This document shows positions 27,244 to 37,019 of a DNA stretch of 64,000 nt, piece after piece. The notes below the pieces were generated by a model. It had not been told where the DNA came from, did not search any database, and saw nothing but the letters and a program-made list of their open reading frames with translations. The DNA is from Streptomyces sp. RKAG290 (GTDB taxonomy: Bacteria > Actinomycetota > Actinomycetes > Streptomycetales > Streptomycetaceae): positions 7,439,894-7,503,893 of the forward strand of contig NZ_JAJOZC010000001.1 of NCBI RefSeq assembly GCF_023701695.1, in the 5' to 3' direction. Within the stretch, counting starts at the first letter, position 1, and each line of letters begins with the position of its first letter. The position numbers and the translations under genes were made by a program.

Positions 27244-27589
27244 CGGCTTCGACGGCTCCGGCAGCCCCGACGTCCGGCGCCTGCCCGCCAGTCGGCGGGT
27301 CGGCCGGTTGACGGGCGGCCGGCAGGCGGGTCCGCCGGTCGGCTGGGCAGGGCGGATCCCGGCCGATCCCGGCTCGATCGGTACGGTACGGCACCGTACG
27401 CTCACTTCACGCCACCACAGGGGCTCCCGCTGTCCGGCGGAGGGTGTCCGGCATGTCCCAACCAGCGATGATGTGCCGCGAGTTGTGACGTCGAATGATA
27501 TGTGGGGCGGGTGCACACGCAGGGGACGAGGGCAGTACTGTGCGCTCCACCGCCATTCGGGCGATGAAACATTTGCGGAGGACGAATCC
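27244..27589. other. Gene-free region before the LAETG protein
   Basis: 346 bp without a supportable gene. A hairpin GTACGGT-N5-ACCGTAC (27381-27399) may end the acetyltransferase transcript. The final 120 bp are less GC-rich and probably hold the promoter of the surface protein; I could not fix its elements. Confidence 0.4.
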
Positions 27590-28216
27590 ATGACCATACC
27601 CAGGAGATCGTGGCGTGCTGCGGGAACCCTCGCTGCAGCCGCGGTTGTCGGCCTGACCGGTGCGGTCCTCACCGCCGGCCCGGCCGCAGCTCACACCCCC
27701 ACCTGGGCCGTGACCTGTACCGAAGTGAGCCTGCACCTGACCGCGTACAACGATGACGTCACCAACCAGGTGACCGTCACTGTCGACGGTAAGGACCTGC
27801 TGCCCACTGAGAGCTTCGGCAAGGGGCTCGACAAGACGATCGCCCTTCCCGACCACGACAAGGCTCTGACGGTCCGCCTTATCGTCAAGGCCGGTGACGG
27901 CGACCAGTACTCGAAGGACGACACCAAGACGGCGCCGGTGTGCGAGGGTCACACCTCGACACCCACGCCTACGCCGTCCGAGACGAAGCCGTCCGAGACG
28001 CCCACCACGGCGACGCCCACCCCGACCGACAAGCCCAGCGAGTCGGCTTCGTCGTCTGCGCCCGCCGCAGCCACGCCGAGCCCCAGCTCGCCGGACCTGG
28101 CCGAGACCGGTTCGTCGTCCGCCACCCCGATCATCGGTGGTGCGGCTGCCGCCGTGCTGCTGGCCGGTGGCGGCATCATGTGGTCCGTGCGCAAGCGTCG
28201 TACCGCTCAGCACTGA
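27590..28216 (+). CDS. LAETG surface protein (class E sortase substrate)
   Basis: A 208-residue exported protein with a signal peptide (RRSWRAAGTLAAAAVVGLTG, cut after AAAH), a small beta-rich domain (TPTWAVTCTEVSLHLTAYNDDVTNQVTVTVDG), a Thr/Pro/Ser wall-spanning stretch, and a cell-wall sorting signal: LAETG, a hydrophobic helix (ATPIIGGAAAAVLLAGGGI) and RKRR. LAXTG is recognised by the class E sortases of Streptomyces, which also anchor chaplins, so the mature protein should be covalently linked to peptidoglycan. No sortase gene is in the window. Function unknown. Confidence 0.85.
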   Translation: MTIPRRSWRAAGTLAAAAVVGLTGAVLTAGPAAAHTPTWAVTCTEVSLHLTAYNDDVTNQVTVTVDGKDLLPTESFGKGLDKTIALPDHDKALTVRLIVKAGDGDQYSKDDTKTAPVCEGHTSTPTPTPSETKPSETPTTATPTPTDKPSESASSSAPAAATPSPSSPDLAETGSSSATPIIGGAAAAVLLAGGGIMWSVRKRRTAQH

Positions 28217-28230
28217 TGTAGTCCGGCGGT

Positions 28231-28251
28231 CCTGGCGCGTACAGCGCCAGG
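28231..28251. terminator. Terminator hairpin after the LAETG gene
   Basis: CCTGGCGC-GTACA-GCGCCAGG is a perfect 8-bp stem with a 5-nt loop, 15 bp after the stop codon. Confidence 0.7.
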
Positions 28252-28263
28252 GAGTCCGGGCCC

Positions 28264-28307
28264 GAGGGGTGTGCCGCTCCGCGTCCTGTCGTGGCGGCAC
28301 ACCCCTC
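28264..28307. terminator. Long terminator hairpin before the phosphatase stop
   Basis: Perfect 14-bp arms (GAGGGGTGTGCCGC and its complement) enclose 16 nt. It touches the stop codon of the leftward phosphatase gene and can serve both convergent transcripts. Confidence 0.75.
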
Positions 28308-30483
28308 AATGCTCCCCTTCCGCCTCGGCGGCACCCGTCGGCGGATTCTCGGGCTCGGCAGTTTCCCTGTGCACCGGAGCGGACGTGGGCGGCGCGGCCG
28401 GGCCGATCTCGCACCAGACCGCCTTCCCCTCGCCGCGTGGCTCGATGCCCCACCGCGTGGCTACGGCGTCCAGGAGCAGCAGGCCCCGTCCCGAGGTGGC
28501 TGTCTCACCGGGTGTGCGACGCCTGGGCCATACGCTGGAGCGGTCCTGCACCGACAGCCGGACCCGCCGCACGGGTTCCGGCAGCACCTCCAGCGTGAGC
28601 ACCGCTCCGCCCTCCGTGTGCAGCAGCACGTTCACCAGCAGTTCCCCGGTCACCAGCTCGGCGTCGTCGGCGAGTTCGGCCATGTCCCAGTCGGTGAGGG
28701 CCTGCCGCACGATCGTCCGGGCGTCGGAGAGGCCCTCCGGGTCGGCTTGGTGGATGTACTGGTGCAGCCGCGGCGCCCGGGGTGAGCCGGGGTCCGGACT
28801 TCGCCGCAGCACCAGCAGGGCGACGTCGTCGCCGGACCCCCAGCGCTCCCACAGCCGGTCCGACAGATGATCGGCCAGCGCCTCGGCGCCCGCCGGACCC
28901 GCGCTCATCTCGTGCACGAGGGTGCGCACCCCCGCGTCGATGTCCGCACCCGGCTCCTCGACGAGCCCGTCGGTGTACAGGACAAGCGTTTCGCCGGGCA
29001 CTAGGTCGAGGCGGGTCTCGGGGAACTCCTCGTTCCCGAAGTCGGTCGAGATACCCAGCGGCATGCCTCCGCGCACCTGGGGGCTGCCGACCCGGCCGTC
29101 CGTGTGCCGGATCAGCGGACCGAAGTGACCGGCCCGCACCACCCGCACGGTTCCGGTGGCGAGGTCGACCTGGGCGTAAGTGCAGGTGGCGAACCGGTCC
29201 GTGTCCAGTTCGGCGAGGAACCGGGACGCCCGGGCCAGCACCGTCGACGGCGGATGCCCCTCGCCCGCGTACGCACGCAGCGCGATCCTCAGCTGTCCCA
29301 TGATCGCGGCCGCATGCGTGTCATGGCCCTGTACGTCGCCCACCACGATGCCGAACCGGCCCTTCGGGAGCGCGATCACGTCGTACCAGTCCCCGCCGAC
29401 CTGACGGCCGCTCCACGCCGCGTGGTACCGGACGGCGATCTCGCCGCCCTCGATGTCGAGGATCCGCCGGGGCAGCATCGCCGACTGCAGCCCGGTGGCG
29501 AATTCGCGTTCCTCGTCGAAGAGCGTGGCCCGCTGGAGGGACTGGGCGACGATGGCGGCCAGTCCCAGACAGAGATTGCGCTCATCGGCGTTGAAGGTCG
29601 TGCGCTCGCGGTAGAAGAGCGCCAGCGCGCCCAGGGAACGAGCCTGCGCGACCAGCGGCAGGTAGGCCGCGGCCTGGAACTTCAGCCTGCCCACATGCGC
29701 TGCCAGCACCGGATAGCGCCGGGTGAGCGCGCTGATCGAGCTCACGAAGCGCGGCCGGCCACTGAGAATGGTGTCGGCGAGCGGGAAGTCCCGGTCGAGG
29801 CGGCCCTGCCCCAGCTCGTCGATGACTTCCAGTGAGTCGCCGCTCAGGGCGATGACGTTCAAGCTGGCGTTGTCCAGCAGCCCGAGGGCGAGCCCGTCGG
29901 CGCCCAGTCGTGCCAGCCCGCCGGGTCCTGTCAGCGCAGCCGTGACATCGTCCACGGTCACCGCCCGCGACAGAGCGCTCGTCGTGCGTTCAACTATGTC
30001 GGTCTGGCGCTGCCGGCGTTTTTCCAGTTCCAGCACGAAGGCCGAATGGGTGACTTCCGCCGTCGCGTCCCGCACCACCCCGATCACCCGGCGTGCCCGC
30101 CCGTCCGCGCTCCGCAGGATGCGCGCCTGGATGTGCGTCCACTGGTCGCCGCCCTCGGCGAGCGGGACTCTGAAATGGACGCTGTACGAGCTGCTCCCGC
30201 TCTTGATGGCCTCGTCGATCGCCACATCGAGGCGGATCCGCTCCGAGGGCTCCAGCCGCTCCACCAGGGACTCCGGCCGGGAGTCGAACATCGGGGGATC
30301 CAAGCCGAAGACCAGCAGCCCGGCCTCGTCGATGTCCAGCGTCCTGGCATCGAGATCCCACTCGAAACTGCCGGTGCGGTTCATGGCAAGCCGCTCCGCC
30401 GTCCCGGTCTCCGCGTGGTGTGCCTTCTCGACCAGCAGGCGGGGCGGAACGGGGACGCTCGGGGGCCGGTCGTGATCGGTCAT
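28306..30483 (-). CDS. PAS-GAF-PP2C(SpoIIE)-HATPase multidomain phosphatase
   Basis: A 725-residue cytosolic signalling protein. A PAS domain (about 40-140: FEWDLDARTLDIDEAGLLVFGL, WTHIQARILRSADGRARRVIGVVRD) is followed by GAF (about 165-330), an RsbU/SpoIIE-type PP2C phosphatase (about 345-570: GRQVGGDWYDVIALPKGRFGIVVGDVQGHD, LYTDGLVE, GDDVALLVLRR) and an RsbW-like ATPase (about 590-710: ELVTGELLVNVLLHTEG, GRGLLLLDAVATRWG). Such proteins control anti-sigma-factor antagonists by dephosphorylation. The start at 30483 is chosen because conserved sequence begins there; the frame runs on to 31161 but overlaps the promoter and the enoyl-CoA hydratase-like gene. Confidence 0.9.
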   Translation of the reverse strand: MTDHDRPPSVPVPPRLLVEKAHHAETGTAERLAMNRTGSFEWDLDARTLDIDEAGLLVFGLDPPMFDSRPESLVERLEPSERIRLDVAIDEAIKSGSSSYSVHFRVPLAEGGDQWTHIQARILRSADGRARRVIGVVRDATAEVTHSAFVLELEKRRQRQTDIVERTTSALSRAVTVDDVTAALTGPGGLARLGADGLALGLLDNASLNVIALSGDSLEVIDELGQGRLDRDFPLADTILSGRPRFVSSISALTRRYPVLAAHVGRLKFQAAAYLPLVAQARSLGALALFYRERTTFNADERNLCLGLAAIVAQSLQRATLFDEEREFATGLQSAMLPRRILDIEGGEIAVRYHAAWSGRQVGGDWYDVIALPKGRFGIVVGDVQGHDTHAAAIMGQLRIALRAYAGEGHPPSTVLARASRFLAELDTDRFATCTYAQVDLATGTVRVVRAGHFGPLIRHTDGRVGSPQVRGGMPLGISTDFGNEEFPETRLDLVPGETLVLYTDGLVEEPGADIDAGVRTLVHEMSAGPAGAEALADHLSDRLWERWGSGDDVALLVLRRSPDPGSPRAPRLHQYIHQADPEGLSDARTIVRQALTDWDMAELADDAELVTGELLVNVLLHTEGGAVLTLEVLPEPVRRVRLSVQDRSSVWPRRRTPGETATSGRGLLLLDAVATRWGIEPRGEGKAVWCEIGPAAPPTSAPVHRETAEPENPPTGAAEAEGEH

Positions 30484-30712
30484 TCGTGCTCCGAAGATCG
30501 TCCGGCGGGGCTGCCGTACGGCGTGAGTCAATTGTCTGGCCGGTTCGGTGCGGCTGCCACACAGGCGGCCTCGTCGCACGGTGTTCCGGTCGTGCCTGCC
30601 ACGGCCCGGACACCCCTCATGCCCCGGCCCCGCGCCCGCCGCGCACAATGGCAGCGAAAGGCCGTCCGTGACCGGCGGACGGCATGGCACAGGGGCTGAC
30701 CGGAGCGCACGC

Positions 30713-31786
30713 ATGAACCACGAGGATCCCGTCCTGCTGCACACCGAGGGACGCGTCCGCCACATCACGCTGAACCGGCCGAGGGCCCTGAACGCGCTGA
30801 ACCACACGATGGTGCTGCGCATGGGAGAAGCGCTCGAAGCGGCGGAACGGGACGACTCGGTCGTTGCCGTACTGCTCACGGGGGCGGGGGAGCGCGGTCT
30901 CTGCGCAGGCGGCGACATCCGCTCCATCCGCGACGACGCGCTGGCCGGCGGCCGCGCCTCACTGGACTTCTGGCGTGACGAGTACCGGCTCAACGCCCGT
31001 ATCGCCCGGTTCCCCAAGCCGTACGTCGCGATCATGGACGGCATCGTGATGGGCGGCGGTGTCGGGGTGTCGGCCCACGGCTCGCTGCGGATCGTCACGG
31101 AACGGTCGCGCATCGCGATGCCCGAGACCGGTATCGGGTTCGTCCCCGACGTAGGCGGCACCTATCTGCTGGGCAGGGCCCCCGGCGAGCTCGGCGTTCA
31201 CCTGGCGCTCACCGGCGACGCGGTCGGCGCGGCCGATGCGCTGCTGTGCGGGCTCGCCGACCACTACGTGCCGTCGCAGGAGCTTCCCGGCCTGGTCGCC
31301 GCCCTGGACGTCTGCACCACACCCGCGGCCGTGATCGAGACGGTGCGGCGCCACGCCGGCACAGCCCCCGGTGGCGAGCTGGCCGCGCACCGCGACTGGA
31401 TCGATTCCTGCTACGCGGCCGAAAGCGTCGAGGAGATCATCGAGCGGCTCACCGACCGCGGGGTGCCCGCCGCCAAACAGGCCGCGGCGACGATCCTGGC
31501 GAAGTCACCGACCTCGCTCAAGGTGACGGCCGAGGCCGTCCGCAGGGCCCGCCGCCTCGGCGGCCTGGAGGCGGTGCTCGACCAGGAGTACCGGGTCTCC
31601 TCGGCCGCCTTCACGAGGCCCGACCTGGTCGAGGGCGTGCGTGCCCAGATCGTCGACAAGGACCGCAATCCGCGCTGGAACCCGGCCGAGCTCGCCGAGG
31701 TCACCGAGGCGGACGTGGCGCGCTTCTTCGCCCCGCCGGCCGACGGCGAACTCGGTCTCGGGCCCGGCACGGCGGCGACCCGCTGA
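30713..31786 (+). CDS. 3-hydroxyisobutyryl-CoA hydrolase-like enoyl-CoA hydratase family protein
   Basis: A 357-residue crotonase-fold enzyme of ECH_2 type: ITLNRPRALNALNHTMV, oxyanion loop GLCAGGDIRSIRDD, GGGVGVSAHGSLRI and the acid/base segment MPETGIGFVPDVGGTYLL. The length and the C-terminal part (DKDRNPRWNPAELAEVTEADVARFF) match 3-hydroxyisobutyryl-CoA hydrolases of valine breakdown rather than short enoyl-CoA hydratases. The ATG at 30713 matches the conserved N-terminus; no strong ribosome site is visible. It is divergent from the phosphatase, 229 bp apart. Confidence 0.88.
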   Translation: MNHEDPVLLHTEGRVRHITLNRPRALNALNHTMVLRMGEALEAAERDDSVVAVLLTGAGERGLCAGGDIRSIRDDALAGGRASLDFWRDEYRLNARIARFPKPYVAIMDGIVMGGGVGVSAHGSLRIVTERSRIAMPETGIGFVPDVGGTYLLGRAPGELGVHLALTGDAVGAADALLCGLADHYVPSQELPGLVAALDVCTTPAAVIETVRRHAGTAPGGELAAHRDWIDSCYAAESVEEIIERLTDRGVPAAKQAAATILAKSPTSLKVTAEAVRRARRLGGLEAVLDQEYRVSSAAFTRPDLVEGVRAQIVDKDRNPRWNPAELAEVTEADVARFFAPPADGELGLGPGTAATR

Positions 31787-31799
31787 GCCGGCGCGTCCG

Positions 31800-33263
31800 T
31801 CAGAGGACGTTGGGCCCGGTCACGGTACGGAAGGGGACACCCAGCAGGTCCGCCGCGGCCCGGAGGTCCTTGGCGCGATGTCCGGTGCACAGCGTCCAGT
31901 GGTGGCCGATGCCCGTGGCGGACCAGGCGTCGGTCCACTCACCGGGATCGAATCCGAAGTCGACCCGCGAAGTGGTGTTGCCGATCTCCAGCAGAGGACC
32001 GGGTACGACTTCACCCTCGGACGCGATCAGCACGAACGAGCCGTCCGCCTCCTGACCGATGCCGAACGTGGTGACCGGCCCGTGGGTGACGTCGAATTCC
32101 ACGCTGACGCCCCAGCCACGTTTGCCGTGGTAGACGCCCAGACCCCGCAGCAGCGGATCCTTCGCGCTGATGGCCAGATGCGCCGGGCCGTCGTGCCCCA
32201 TCTCCACCACCCGGTCGCGGAAGTTGAGCGCCTGCAGCTCGGTGAACGAACCACCCGCCCCCATGGTGTCGGCGATGAGCATGGCCAGGCTGGTGCGCAA
32301 CTCGTACTCACCGGCCATCGGTATGCCGCGGGCGGTGAGCAGCGAGGCGCCCAGGATCATGCCGGCGCCCAGCCGCTCGTGGATCTCGCCCGCCAGCCCC
32401 CGGTGGTAATAGGCCAGGCTGTCGAGCCCGAAGTCCGCGACGAGCCGGTCGAGACCCACCGAGACACGGGCCGCCCAGGCGAGGTCGTCCTCGTCGACGG
32501 AACCGTCCATGGTGAAGACCTCACGTGCCAGCGCGACACGTCCGGCGGTTTCCTCGTCCGTGACGGCCGCGACCCTGACCCGCAGGTCGTCGAACTCCAG
32601 GACCTCGACGTGGCCGCCGAACTGGGTGGAGACCAGCGTCATGTCGGTGGAGACGTCGAGCATGCCGGGATAGAGGTGCCCCATCAGTCCGTGACGGCCG
32701 TGCCGCAGGGCGCCGCGCACTCCGGCGGCCGAGATCCAGCGGCGGATCCTGTTCCAGGCGTTCTCGTCGTGCAGATGGCCCGACACGGAACGGAACGGGA
32801 TGCCGCTGCGCCGGAACACGTTGGCGACCTCGGGCAGCGGGCACTGCCCGCAGTAGGCCAGCCACTCGCCCGTGCCGGTGTTCGAGTGGTCCATGGCCTC
32901 GGTCGGCTGCAGGTCGATCACCAGCACCGGTGTATGGGTGCGCTGGGCGATCGGCAGCACCATGGAGGCGGTGAGATACGTCGTCAGGAAGGTTACGACC
33001 AGATCGCAGTCGGCCTTGCGCAACTGCTCCGCGGCCCTGGCCGCCTCCTGCGGATCGGAGATGAAACCCGCATCGACCACCTCGCAGCCCATCTCCTCGA
33101 ACCGCGCGGTGACAAAGCGGGCCGACTCCCGCAGTTGCTCCAGAAGCCCGGGGAACTGCGGCCAGTACGCACCGAGTCCACCCGAGACCAGACCGACCCG
33201 GGTACGGCGCCGTACGGTCCGGACAAGCGGACCGCCGACTTCGGCGGCGCGGTCATCAGTCAT
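31800..33263 (-). CDS. L-fucose/L-arabinose isomerase-like protein in the rhamnose operon
   Basis: A 487-residue sugar isomerase-fold protein: VGLVSGGLGAYWPQFPGL, VVTFLTTYLTASMVLPIAQ, ATEA-like VIDLQPTEAMDHSNTGTGEW, and the C-terminal FucI/AraA-type part with TLCTGH. Start supported by GGAGAGG. It is the last gene of the leftward rhamnose operon, 127 bp after rhaB. As rhaI already supplies rhamnose isomerase, this is probably a second sugar isomerase of relaxed or different specificity, by inference; the metal ligands cannot be confirmed by eye. Confidence 0.82.
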   Translation of the reverse strand: MTDDRAAEVGGPLVRTVRRRTRVGLVSGGLGAYWPQFPGLLEQLRESARFVTARFEEMGCEVVDAGFISDPQEAARAAEQLRKADCDLVVTFLTTYLTASMVLPIAQRTHTPVLVIDLQPTEAMDHSNTGTGEWLAYCGQCPLPEVANVFRRSGIPFRSVSGHLHDENAWNRIRRWISAAGVRGALRHGRHGLMGHLYPGMLDVSTDMTLVSTQFGGHVEVLEFDDLRVRVAAVTDEETAGRVALAREVFTMDGSVDEDDLAWAARVSVGLDRLVADFGLDSLAYYHRGLAGEIHERLGAGMILGASLLTARGIPMAGEYELRTSLAMLIADTMGAGGSFTELQALNFRDRVVEMGHDGPAHLAISAKDPLLRGLGVYHGKRGWGVSVEFDVTHGPVTTFGIGQEADGSFVLIASEGEVVPGPLLEIGNTTSRVDFGFDPGEWTDAWSATGIGHHWTLCTGHRAKDLRAAADLLGVPFRTVTGPNVL

Positions 33264-33390
33264 CAGGAATTCCTCTCCTCGTAAACGATTTCCCGGACCG
33301 GACCGGCAGGGCTGCCGGACCGGCAGGGCTGGACTCCACTCCCCGTCCGGGCCGGGACCCGGCCCGATGGCCCGCGCGGTCCGGGTCCGG

Positions 33391-34899
33391 TCAGAGATCC
33401 GCCAGGACCTGACCCGAACCGAGCCGCGCCTCCGCGCGGTCCCACTCCCGACGGCCGCCCCGGGGCTCGTAGTGCCGCAGCTCCTGCGTACGGGCCACCA
33501 GGCGCCGCAGGCCGGCAAGGTCGCCCACCAGACCGTGGGCGCGTGCCTGCAGCAGGATGTTGCCGAGCGCCGTCGCCTCCGCGGGCCCCGCCGTCACGGG
33601 CAGGCCGCTCGCATCGGCCGTCCACTGGCACAGCAGCTCGTTGCGCGAGCCGCCGCCCACCAGATGGATCCGCGTCGGCTCGCGGCCCGCCAGCTCAGCA
33701 GCCCGCCGCAACGTCCTGCGGTGCGCCAGCGCGAGGCTCTCCAGCACACACCGCACGTACCCTCCTGGCGCCGGCGGGGGCGTCTGCCCCGTCCGCAGCA
33801 GGTACGCGTCGATCCGGGCCGGCATGTCGCCCGGTGCGAGGAAGGACTCGTCATCCGGGTCGATCACCGCGGCGAACGGCTCCGCGGCGGCCGCGTCCGC
33901 CAGCAGCCCGGACAGCCCGAGCGACCGGCCCTCGCGGTCCCACACCCGGCGGCACTCCTCCAGCAGCCACATGCCCATGATGTTGCGGAGGTAGCGGACG
34001 GTCCCGTCGACCCCGCGCTCATTGGTGAAGTTCGCCGCCCGGGACTCCTCGGACAGCACCGGGGCGTCCAGCTCCAGCCCGGCCAGCGACCAGGTGCCGC
34101 ACGAGACGTACGCGAAGTCCGGCTCCGTTGCCGGCACCGCCGCGACGGCTGACGCGGTGTCGTGCGAAGCCACCGTCGTCACCGGGGTCCCGAGCGGCAG
34201 GCCGGTGGCCTCGGCGACGTGCGCCAGCAGCGTCCCCGCCGGATCGCCCGGCTCGCGCAGCGGCGGGAAGAGCGAACGCGCCAGCCCGAGCCGCCCGATG
34301 AGCGCATCCGACCAGTCGCCGCTGCGCGCGTCGAACAGGCCGGTCGTCGAGGCGTTCGTGATCTCCGCACCCACCGTCCCCGTGAGCCAGTGCACCAGCA
34401 GATCGGGCATCAGCAACAGCGTCCGGGCCGCTTCCCACTGGGCCGTGTCGCGGTGCGCGAGCAACTGGAAGACGGTGTTGAACGGCAGATGCTGCAATCC
34501 GCTGACGGCGTACAGCTCCCGCGCACCGCAGCCGTCCGGCATCCGCTGCGACACTCCGGTGTTGCGCTCGTCCCGGTAGTGGAACGGCACCCCCAGCAGC
34601 GCCCCGTCGGCATCCAGCAGACCGTAGTCCACCGCCCAGGTGTCGATGCCGATCGAGGTGACCGGACCACCGCGTCCGGCCGCACGCAGCCCGTCCAGCA
34701 TCCCCTGATACAGGGCCAGCACGTCCCAGCGCAGCCCGTCCGGAAGCCGCACCGGTGTGTTGGCGAACCGGTGGGCCTCGGTCAGTACGAGCGTGCCGGG
34801 CCCGACGTGGCCGGTGATCACCCGGCCACTGGTCGCGCCGAGGTCCACGGCGGCGAAGACGGCGTCGCCGGCCGGATTGTCGATTGAGTTCACAGCCAT
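33391..34899 (-). CDS. rhaB: Rhamnulokinase
   Basis: A 502-residue FGGY-family kinase phosphorylating L-rhamnulose at C1. The N-terminal phosphate loop is FAAVDLGATSGRV; RhaB hallmarks follow (SIGIDTWAVDYGLLDADG, the DERNTG stretch in YRDERNTGVSQRM, VSGLQHLPFNTVFQL, ITNASTTGLFD) and the C-terminal domain has VSCGTWSLAG and IHLVGGGSRNELLCQWTADASG. The ATG at 34899 is 16 bp past the upstream aldolase stop. Third gene of the rhamnose operon. Confidence 0.94.
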   Translation of the reverse strand: MAVNSIDNPAGDAVFAAVDLGATSGRVITGHVGPGTLVLTEAHRFANTPVRLPDGLRWDVLALYQGMLDGLRAAGRGGPVTSIGIDTWAVDYGLLDADGALLGVPFHYRDERNTGVSQRMPDGCGARELYAVSGLQHLPFNTVFQLLAHRDTAQWEAARTLLLMPDLLVHWLTGTVGAEITNASTTGLFDARSGDWSDALIGRLGLARSLFPPLREPGDPAGTLLAHVAEATGLPLGTPVTTVASHDTASAVAAVPATEPDFAYVSCGTWSLAGLELDAPVLSEESRAANFTNERGVDGTVRYLRNIMGMWLLEECRRVWDREGRSLGLSGLLADAAAAEPFAAVIDPDDESFLAPGDMPARIDAYLLRTGQTPPPAPGGYVRCVLESLALAHRRTLRRAAELAGREPTRIHLVGGGSRNELLCQWTADASGLPVTAGPAEATALGNILLQARAHGLVGDLAGLRRLVARTQELRHYEPRGGRREWDRAEARLGSGQVLADL

Positions 34900-34915
34900 G
34901 GGGATCGCGTCCGGG

Positions 34916-36961
34916 TCATCGCAGGAAGGCCGCTGCCACACCGGCGTCGACAGGAATGTGCAGACCGGTGGTGTGTGTGAGGTCGCCTCCGGTCAGCGCG
35001 AACACGGCGTTGGCGACGTGCTCGGGCAGCACCTCGCGCTTGAGCAGGGTCCGCTGGGCGTAGAACTCGCCGAGCTTCTCCTCCTCGATGCCGTACGTGG
35101 CCGCCCGCTGGGCGCCCCAGCCGGCCGCGAAGATCCCTGAACCGCGCACCACGCCGTCCGGGTTGACGCCGTTGACCCGGATACCGTGCTCGCCGAGCTC
35201 CGCCGCCAGCAGCCGCACCTGATGGGCCTGATCGGCCTTGGTCGCCGAGTAGGCGATGTTGTTCGGACCCGCGAACACGGCGTTCTTGGAGGCGATGTAG
35301 ATGATGTCTCCGCCGAGGTGCTGCGCCTGCATGACGCGGGCGGCCTCCCGCGAGACGAGGAACGAACCGCGCGCCATGATGTCGTGCTGCAGGTCCCAGT
35401 CGCGCGCGGTGGTCTCCAGCAGCGGCTTGGAGATGGAGATACCCGCGTTGTTGACGACGAGGTCCACACCGCCGAAGGCGAGCACGGCCGCCCGGAACGC
35501 CTCGGCGATCTGCTCCTCGCTGGTGACGTCCACCGTCACAGCGACGGCCCGGTCCGCACCGCCGAGGTCCTGCGCGACAGCGGCCGCGTTCTCGGCGTCG
35601 AGGTCCGCGACGACGACACACGCGCCCTCGGCGGCCAGCCGGTGGGCGATGGCCTTCCCGATACCCGAGCCCGCACCTGTCACCAGCGCCACCCGGGTGG
35701 CCAGCGGCTTCGGCTTCGGCATCCGGCGCAGCTTGGCCTCCTCCAGCTCCCAGTACTCGATCCGGAACTTCTCGGACTCCTCGATCGGCGCGTATGAGGA
35801 GACCGCCTCGGCGCCGCGCATCACGTTGATGGCGTTGAGGTAGAACTCCCCGGCGACGCGGGCTGTCTGCTTGTCCTTCCCGAAGGAGAACATGCCCACC
35901 CCCGGCACCAGCACGATCGCCGGATCCGCGCCGCGCATGGCGGGGGAGCCGGGGACCGCGTGCCGGTCGTAGTACGCGCGGTACGACTCGCGGTACTCGC
36001 CGTGCAGCTCCTTCAGCCGGGCCTCGGCCTCGGCCACCGGCGTGTCCGAGGGAAGGTCGAGAACCAGCGGGCTGACCTTCGTACGGAGGAAGTGGTCCGG
36101 GCACGAGGTGCCCAGTGCGGCGAGACGCGGGTGCTCTGTGCGGGACAGGAAGTCCAGCACCGGCTCGGCGTCGGTGAAGTGACCGACCTGGGGGCGGTCG
36201 GTGGAGGCCAGACCGCGGATCAACGGGGCGAGGGCAGCGGCCCGTTCCCGGCGGGCCTCGGCGGGCAGGGCCGTCCGGTCCGGGAGCACGGGACCGAAGG
36301 GCTCGGCCTTGCCCTGCTCCTGGAGGAAGGTCTCGGCGGTACGGATCATCCACAGGGCGTTCCGCTCGCACTCTTCGGAGGTCTCGCCCCAGGCGGTGAT
36401 CCCGTGCCCGCCCAGCACGACTCCGACCGCTTGCGGATTGGCCTCCTTGACGGCGGCGATGTCCAGACCGAGCTGGAACCCGGGCCGGCGCCAGCCTACC
36501 CATGCCACCTTGTCGCCGAAGCACTCGGCGGTCAGCTTCTCGCCGTCGGCCGCACACGCCAGGGCGATGCCCGAATCAGGGTGCAGATGATCGACGTGCG
36601 CGGCCTCGACCAGGGCGTGCATCGCGGTGTCGATGGACGGTGCGGCACCGCCCTTGCCGTGCAGGCAGTAGTCGAAGGCCGCCACCATCTCGTCCTCGCG
36701 CTCGACGCCGGGGTACACCTCCTTGAGGGCGCGGACCCGGTCCAGACGGAGTACCGCGAGGCCGCTCTCCTCCAATGTGCCGAGGTCACCTCCGGAACCC
36801 TTCACCCAGAGCAGTTCGGCCCCGCCACCGGTGACCGGGTCTGCGCCGACAGCCTTCACCGAGGTGTTGCCACCGGCGTAGTTGGTGTTGCGGGGGTCGG
36901 ATCCGAGCCGGTGAGCGCGCTCCAGGAGCGCAGCGACTTCGGCGTGGGTCGCGGACGTCAT
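34916..36961 (-). CDS. Bifunctional rhamnulose-1-phosphate aldolase / lactaldehyde dehydrogenase
   Basis: A 681-residue fusion. The N-terminal 400 residues are a class II aldolase (TNYAGGNTSVKA, VDHLHPDSGIALACA, GHGITAWGETSEECE) cutting L-rhamnulose 1-phosphate into dihydroxyacetone phosphate and L-lactaldehyde. From about 425 comes an SDR domain (LVTGAGSGIGKAIAHRLA, VNNAGI, YSATKADQ catalytic Tyr/Lys) that oxidises the lactaldehyde to lactate. This architecture (RhaEW-type) is typical of Gram-positive and actinobacterial rhamnose pathways. The ATG at 36961 begins conserved sequence; the gap to rhaI is 58 bp. Second gene of the operon. Confidence 0.94.
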   Translation of the reverse strand: MTSATHAEVAALLERAHRLGSDPRNTNYAGGNTSVKAVGADPVTGGGAELLWVKGSGGDLGTLEESGLAVLRLDRVRALKEVYPGVEREDEMVAAFDYCLHGKGGAAPSIDTAMHALVEAAHVDHLHPDSGIALACAADGEKLTAECFGDKVAWVGWRRPGFQLGLDIAAVKEANPQAVGVVLGGHGITAWGETSEECERNALWMIRTAETFLQEQGKAEPFGPVLPDRTALPAEARRERAAALAPLIRGLASTDRPQVGHFTDAEPVLDFLSRTEHPRLAALGTSCPDHFLRTKVSPLVLDLPSDTPVAEAEARLKELHGEYRESYRAYYDRHAVPGSPAMRGADPAIVLVPGVGMFSFGKDKQTARVAGEFYLNAINVMRGAEAVSSYAPIEESEKFRIEYWELEEAKLRRMPKPKPLATRVALVTGAGSGIGKAIAHRLAAEGACVVVADLDAENAAAVAQDLGGADRAVAVTVDVTSEEQIAEAFRAAVLAFGGVDLVVNNAGISISKPLLETTARDWDLQHDIMARGSFLVSREAARVMQAQHLGGDIIYIASKNAVFAGPNNIAYSATKADQAHQVRLLAAELGEHGIRVNGVNPDGVVRGSGIFAAGWGAQRAATYGIEEEKLGEFYAQRTLLKREVLPEHVANAVFALTGGDLTHTTGLHIPVDAGVAAAFLR

Positions 36962-37019
36962 GAGGGTTCCTTCGGGGTGAGAAGTACGTGGAACAGCAGG
37001 TGGAAGGCGTGCAGGAGGG

